Assembly: GCA_030147305.1 (NCBI GenBank)
Contig: JASLAE010000348.1
Coordinates: forward strand, 1 to 17,844
Source: Cesiribacter sp.
GTDB lineage: Bacteria; Bacteroidota; Bacteroidia; Cytophagales; Cyclobacteriaceae
Length of the DNA stretch: 17,844 bases
Direction: 5' to 3'
The translations under genes were made by a program, and so were the position numbers. The number at the start of each line of letters is the position of its first letter. Within the stretch, counting starts at the first letter, position 1. Below are positions 14,362-17,844 of this stretch, piece by piece. The notes beneath the pieces are model-generated. The model did no database searches. It worked only from the letters and a program-made list of their open reading frames with translations, and had not been told where the DNA came from.

Positions 14362-15096
14362 TTACACGACCACAATCTGATCTTCCCTGAGCAGGGGCTG
14401 ACAGCGGTAACGCATGTATACCTGAGCAGTAGCTATGACATCCTGCTGGCTGTGCTGTACAATGGCATCGAGTCCTTCCTGGCCATCTTCGTAAAACATG
14501 CGATTGATCTCATCGCCATCAGGGTGGGGCTGATAGGGTATTTTGAAGAGTGCAGCCAGGGTTTCCAGCGAAATGGTATACTTGCGGTTGCCAAACATCC
14601 ACATTTCCATGGTATCGAGGTGGGGCACTTCCCAGGGCTTTTTACCGGCAAAGTTGAGCACTTCGGGAATAGGCACGCAATGCACCAGCATGCGGCGGCA
14701 GAGATAGGGAAAGTCAAACTCTTTGCCGTTGTGGGAGCAAAGGCGCAGCACACGCTGATCGAACCGCTCGTTGAGCAGCTCTTTGAACTGCTCCAGCAAC
14801 CATTTCTCATTATCAATTGAGGCATAGGTTTTCACCCGCAGTTCCACATCCTCGTCTTTTTCATGAAAATAAGCTACCGATACACTTACAATTCGCCCAA
14901 ACTCGGCATTGAGTCCTGCCTCATATTCAAAAAGTTCTCCGGGCGTTACTTCCTCCTCAGACCAGTCGAGGTATTCTACTTTATGCTCCCAGGCCTGCCG
15001 CAAGGAGCCTTCCAGCGCATCCAGGGATGGGGCGGCGGCTACAGTTTCGATATCTACGAACAGAATATCACGCAATGGGCGGGTAGTCATATGCAT
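14362..15096 (-). CDS. Predicted DEDD-family 3'-5' exonuclease (PolB-like)
   Basis: This is a stand-alone exonuclease domain of the DNA polymerase B proofreading type (the family Pfam calls DNA_pol_B_exo2), expected to remove 3' nucleotides with two metal ions. Acidic residues: D15 and E17 in LFVDIET (Exo I), D128 in HNGKEFDFPYL (Exo II) and D219 in HSQQDVIAT (Exo III). In this family the residue four before the last Asp is normally Tyr (YCxxD); here it is H215. No polymerase domain is attached; 244 aa is normal for the family. A second ATG two codons in (15090) is an equally possible start. It stands alone, with 479 bp after it and 162 bp before it. The biological role of the family is not established. 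Confidence 0.85.
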   Translation of the reverse strand: MHMTTRPLRDILFVDIETVAAAPSLDALEGSLRQAWEHKVEYLDWSEEEVTPGELFEYEAGLNAEFGRIVSVSVAYFHEKDEDVELRVKTYASIDNEKWLLEQFKELLNERFDQRVLRLCSHNGKEFDFPYLCRRMLVHCVPIPEVLNFAGKKPWEVPHLDTMEMWMFGNRKYTISLETLAALFKIPYQPHPDGDEINRMFYEDGQEGLDAIVQHSQQDVIATAQVYMRYRCQPLLREDQIVVV

Positions 15097-15258
15097 AAGG
15101 GGCTAAGGTGGCAATTGGTACAAGCGCTAATGTGAGAATTAGGGAATGGCCTGAAATGTTTGGCAGGAAGAGTAGAATTTATGCAGAAGGTTGAACAGCG
15201 CAGGGTGTAGGCACAGTTCTTAGTACTTAAGTGGCAAAATCAACTTATCTGCTTTCTT

Positions 15259-15723
15259 CTAAGGGGCTCTCTTTAGCATCCCTACACTCTGGAGGGCACA
15301 ATCCGGGGCGGCTTCGCATGTGGTGAGCTGGAGCTGTACTTTGGTGGTGTCCTGTGCCACACGAATGGCCATGCGACAATCGTCCGGGTTGTAGAGGAAT
15401 ATATCCACTTCATAATCCTCTCCTGTTACTGCATCAGTGTCTGTTTCAGTATTACCGGAAAAATACTGATTTACCGCCCTGCCGCTGAGCGTATAGTTGC
15501 ACCTTCCCTGACGATGTTCCAGCACAAAAGCAACGACAGTGTCGCTCTGCCATCTTAGCTGCAGTATCTGAGACACGCCCTCTGCTCTATAGGTAAATGT
15601 TTTGTAGGCTGCTACCGCTCCATAATCTTCCGCGGTTGTGGTTTCTTTCTCTCCATGGCCACAGGCACATACCAGCACTAAGCTAATCAGCAGAAACAGG
15701 CCTGCTCCTGTAATTTTCTGCAT
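15259..15723 (-). CDS. Small lipoprotein of unknown function
   Basis: I do not recognise this 154-residue protein. The first 21 residues form a lipoprotein signal peptide (MQK, a hydrophobic run, then VCAC), with C21 as the lipidated cysteine. The mature part starts GHGEKETTT. Four more cysteines (C75, C116, C136, C142) could form two disulphides, which fits a periplasmic or surface location. The rest looks beta-rich (TFTYRAEG, LQLRWQSDTVVAFVLEH). It starts 6 bp after the stop of the nucleotidyltransferase gene on the same strand, so the two are almost surely co-transcribed. That does not by itself tell the function, but cell-surface sugar metabolism is a fair guess for the context. Confidence 0.75.
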   Translation of the reverse strand: MQKITGAGLFLLISLVLVCACGHGEKETTTAEDYGAVAAYKTFTYRAEGVSQILQLRWQSDTVVAFVLEHRQGRCNYTLSGRAVNQYFSGNTETDTDAVTGEDYEVDIFLYNPDDCRMAIRVAQDTTKVQLQLTTCEAAPDCALQSVGMLKRAP

Positions 15724-15729
15724 TTGGCT

Positions 15730-16734
15730 TTACTCAGTAAAATTGATTTCGGTATTATCACCAATGTTCAGCTGCTGGCTCAGGCCCAGGATGCGGGTGT
15801 CGTTACCGATAATGGAATGAGAGAGCATAATGCTGCGCAGCTCGCTATAAGAACCTACAATGGTATCTTCCACAATTGAGTAGCTTACAATGGCATCGTC
15901 GCCAATGGCTACGTTAGGGCCTATGATAGAATGGGTAATTTTGCAGTTTTTGCCGATGCTTACCGGCGGAATAATAATGGTAGACGGAAACTTGTAGCGC
16001 TGAGGGTTTTCTTTGAACATGCGGGAGAGCAGAATGGCATTGGCCTCCAGCAATGAAGAGCGCTTGCCGCAGTCAAACCAGCCATCAACCGGCACGGTTT
16101 GCATAGGATGGCCCTTTTCTATCATGTACATCAGGGCATCGGTGAGCTGGTATTCGCCCAGGTGCTTGATATCGTTCTTGATGATGTACGTAAGCCCTTC
16201 TGTCAGCAGGGCAGGGTCTGCTATTTTATAGATACCAACAAGTGCCTGGTTACTTTTTGGTATCTGGGGTTTTTCTACCAGCCGCCTGATGTAACCATTA
16301 GGTCCTATTTCAGCAATGCCGAAACGACCCGGTTCACTAACTTTCTGCACCCCCAATATAGTCTCCCGGGATTCGGTCAATACCCGCAAATCAAGGTTAA
16401 CGATGGTGTCACCCAACACAATCAGCATTTCCGGCTCGTGCTGAAAAAACTCCTTGGCCAGGTAAAGCGCGTGTCCGATTCCTTCCCGGGGATCCTGCAA
16501 TACAAACTCTATGCGCAGACTCGTGCCTTTGTAATGGTTGGTAATAAACCGGCGGATTTTAGAACCCATATAGCCAATGACAAAAACCAGGTCCTCAACA
16601 CCATTCTGGATAAGCATATCTACAATATGTATCAGAATAGCTTTACCAGCTACCGGAACAAGCGCTTTAGGTTGTGTATGGGTATGCGGCCGAAGGCGGG
16701 AACCTACCCCGGCAACAGGAATGATCGCTTTCAT
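15730..16734 (-). CDS. Sugar-phosphate nucleotidyltransferase with left-handed beta-helix tail
   Basis: This is a cytosolic enzyme that makes a nucleotide sugar from a sugar 1-phosphate and an NTP. The N-terminal half is the RmlA/GlmU-type fold: MKAIIPVAGVGSRLRPHT, then QPKALVPVAGK with the catalytic-type K23, GD at 108-109 (metal aspartate), EKP (154-156) and GWFDCG (218-223). Residues about 252-310 show hexapeptide-like repeats (IGKNCKITHSIIGPNVAIGDD), a left-handed beta-helix as in long archaeal-type glucose-1-phosphate thymidylyltransferases. The nucleotide and sugar are not certain. The frame extends to an ATG at 16785, but the extra 17 residues precede the invariant MKAIIPVAG start, so 16734 is used (334 aa). 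A lipoprotein gene follows after 6 bp. Confidence 0.9.
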   Translation of the reverse strand: MKAIIPVAGVGSRLRPHTHTQPKALVPVAGKAILIHIVDMLIQNGVEDLVFVIGYMGSKIRRFITNHYKGTSLRIEFVLQDPREGIGHALYLAKEFFQHEPEMLIVLGDTIVNLDLRVLTESRETILGVQKVSEPGRFGIAEIGPNGYIRRLVEKPQIPKSNQALVGIYKIADPALLTEGLTYIIKNDIKHLGEYQLTDALMYMIEKGHPMQTVPVDGWFDCGKRSSLLEANAILLSRMFKENPQRYKFPSTIIIPPVSIGKNCKITHSIIGPNVAIGDDAIVSYSIVEDTIVGSYSELRSIMLSHSIIGNDTRILGLSQQLNIGDNTEINFTE

Positions 16735-17051
16735 ATAGTGCAATATATAAAAAAGAGGGATAAGGCAAATTGAGCGGCGCGGCATCTCCCTTTTAACTCA
16801 CTGCTTATTCTTTGACGATGCTAAGGCTCAGTCGTAGCTGGGTACAGTACAATATTGATCTTATCAGCCAATAAAATTACCGTGGCAGTCTTTATTGTAA
16901 ATAATAAACAAACGGGCCTTATCAGCGTACTACCATCTCAAAACTTGCTTGTACAGGATTATAGTGCAGATTTTTCTATCTACTGTGCCTGATCCTTAAT
17001 AATAGCAACAGCCTCATGCGACAGCTAAAGAGGCTATTTCTGTTACTTCTC
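16735..17051. other. 317-bp gap upstream of the nucleotidyltransferase
   Basis: No gene or RNA is recognised. AGCCTC pairs with GAGGCT near 17009-17036 (14-nt loop, no T tract), just past the 139-residue protein gene, a weak terminator candidate. CTTATCAGC occurs at 16860-16868 and again at 16918-16926. No complete -33/-7 promoter pair was found for the nucleotidyltransferase, although its promoter should be here. Confidence 0.4.
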
Positions 17052-17471
17052 TTACGATAATAATTTTGCGGTTTTGGCTGCAACCACCCCACCTAATACA
17101 TAATATCCTACAGTCATGATTTGGGTGGTAAGGCTACGGTTGGTAGGCGCATCGCCCAGGCCTAATTTTTCAGGCAGAAAAATGCCGCCTAAACCCGCGG
17201 CCAGTCCTAATAGTACACCTTTGGTTACGCTTTTGCCTGCCAGGCTATAATAAGATGCATTTGCCATAAGCTCCCCACTCATAGCAATACCGTAAACACT
17301 GGTACTGTCTGGTGTAGGTTCGTCAGCTTTGAGGAAAAGTTGGCGAACTGCCCGGATTCCCAGCAACTCCAGATGGGGTGCCATGGGCACAAACTGGCGT
17401 ACTGTTTCGTTAACTGCCGTAACGGCAGCTGCTCCGGCAACTCCACCGATAAAATTGGCTATTGCGCTCAT
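17052..17471 (-). CDS. Uncharacterised small membrane-associated protein
   Basis: I do not recognise this 139-residue protein. It is rich in glycine and alanine, with hydrophobic stretches at about 4-20 (NFIGGVAGAAAVTAV), 82-98 (VTKGVLLGLAAGLGGIF) and 117-137 (MTVGYYVLGGVVAAKTAKLL). Small residues are spaced as in packed transmembrane helices. No signal peptide or catalytic motif is evident. The ATG start is clear and the gene stands apart from both neighbours on the same strand (166 bp and more than 300 bp). A membrane protein or phage-holin-like small protein is possible, but nothing supports a specific role. Confidence 0.7.
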   Translation of the reverse strand: MSAIANFIGGVAGAAAVTAVNETVRQFVPMAPHLELLGIRAVRQLFLKADEPTPDSTSVYGIAMSGELMANASYYSLAGKSVTKGVLLGLAAGLGGIFLPEKLGLGDAPTNRSLTTQIMTVGYYVLGGVVAAKTAKLLS

Positions 17472-17637
17472 GAAAAATTGATTAGCGTGAAAAAATAGAA
17501 ATACTACAGGTCTATACGATGTTTAAATCGGCAGGTTATTAGCAATAGTACAAAAAGCCCCTGCAATCCTTAAAGCGAATGTTATGACGCATGAGGTATT
17601 TACCACTGTAGTAAACATACTACTGCCTTTTTCCTCT

Positions 17638-17844
17638 CTATAACCTTTCACACAGCAGCAGATGGGGTTTGCCATCAGCCAGGGTGGTGGCAAAAACATA
17701 ATAGGGATCCCCCTCTGTTAAACCCAGCTTTTTTTGCAGCACTACACTTTTCATAGGAAAGTTACGCACCACCAGATGCGCCTTTCCAGATGGTAATAAC
17801 TTATGAAGGGCCTTTTTCTCTGCCTTTACCTGCTCCCGAATTTC
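17638..17844 (-). CDS. C-terminal end of a class I SAM methyltransferase with THUMP-like domain (partial)
   Basis: Only the last 68 residues lie in the window; the frame runs off the right edge. The visible part reads KAHLVVRNFPMKSVVLQKKL, then LGLTEGDPYYVFATTLADG, then HLLLCERL and a stop. The R-N-F-P followed by K-K-L-x-L-x-E-G and the F-A-T-T strand near the end are the pattern of the THUMP-like C-terminal domain found on Bacteroidota SAM-dependent methyltransferases, thought to act on RNA. The catalytic domain is outside the window, so the assignment rests on this tail. A short stem (GTAGTA with TACTAC, 17608-17623) lies just past the stop. Confidence 0.7.
   Translation of the reverse strand, partial: EIREQVKAEKKALHKLLPSGKAHLVVRNFPMKSVVLQKKLGLTEGDPYYVFATTLADGKPHLLLCERL

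Noticed and set aside
14305..14820. Plus-strand 171-codon frame antisense to the exonuclease
   Set aside because: Mostly overlaps the exonuclease gene on the other strand. Its open upstream part is short and has no recognisable motif.

Overview
The window looks like a chromosomal segment of a Bacteroidota bacterium, most likely a Cytophagales-type one. The evidence is threefold. There are promoter elements of the Bacteroidota form (TTTG, about 19 nt, TAnnTTTG). Shine-Dalgarno sequences are weak or absent at most starts. Protein features typical of the phylum are present: eukaryote-like class Ia ribonucleotide reductase subunits, a PAS histidine kinase with an SHNLRGP H-box, and a methyltransferase tail of THUMP-like type. 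No insertion sequence, phage gene, CRISPR array, tRNA or rRNA is visible. Almost all genes lie on the minus strand; only rplU, rpmA and the histidine kinase are on the plus strand.

Layout, left to right. At 1-4192 is a minus-strand nrdB-nrdA pair making deoxyribonucleotides. It ends in a strong intrinsic terminator, has a hairpin-rich spacer between the genes, and has a recognisable nrdB promoter. Diverging from it, rplU-rpmA (ribosomal proteins L21 and L27) has an excellent promoter and a strong terminator. The 440-bp divergent region between them holds an AT-rich palindrome directly abutting two inverted 9-mers that match the DnaA box. Then comes an orphan membrane histidine kinase (4963-6690) with a 19-bp palindrome in its leader, followed by about 250 bp of non-coding DNA with small inverted repeats.

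From 11148 back to 6942 is a compact minus-strand run: rnr (RNase R), a polyprenyl synthetase, a rhomboid protease and a small two-helix membrane protein. The first three overlap one another and the last is 58 bp away. From 13882 back to 11355 are a GNAT acetyltransferase and a fused double-ATPase of the peptide ABC importer type, with no permease gene nearby. A 479-bp gap follows, containing what may be the broken-off start of a HAD phosphatase gene on the plus strand. Next are a DEDD-family exonuclease (14362-15096) and a sugar-phosphate nucleotidyltransferase followed 6 bp later by a small lipoprotein. The window ends with an uncharacterised 139-residue membrane-associated protein and the last 68 residues of a THUMP-like methyltransferase cut by the right edge.

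Most of this is housekeeping. I do not see a defence island or a clearly new multi-gene system. The most interesting signal is regulatory: the paired DnaA-box-like sites between nrdBA and rplU-rpmA. Next are the structured nrdB-nrdA spacer and the rhomboid with its small membrane neighbour. Three starts were moved from the longest open frame (rplU, the histidine kinase, the nucleotidyltransferase) because conserved N-termini, a promoter or a terminator rule the longer versions out. The ABC ATPase start was also moved, from an upstream GTG to an ATG, with less certainty.
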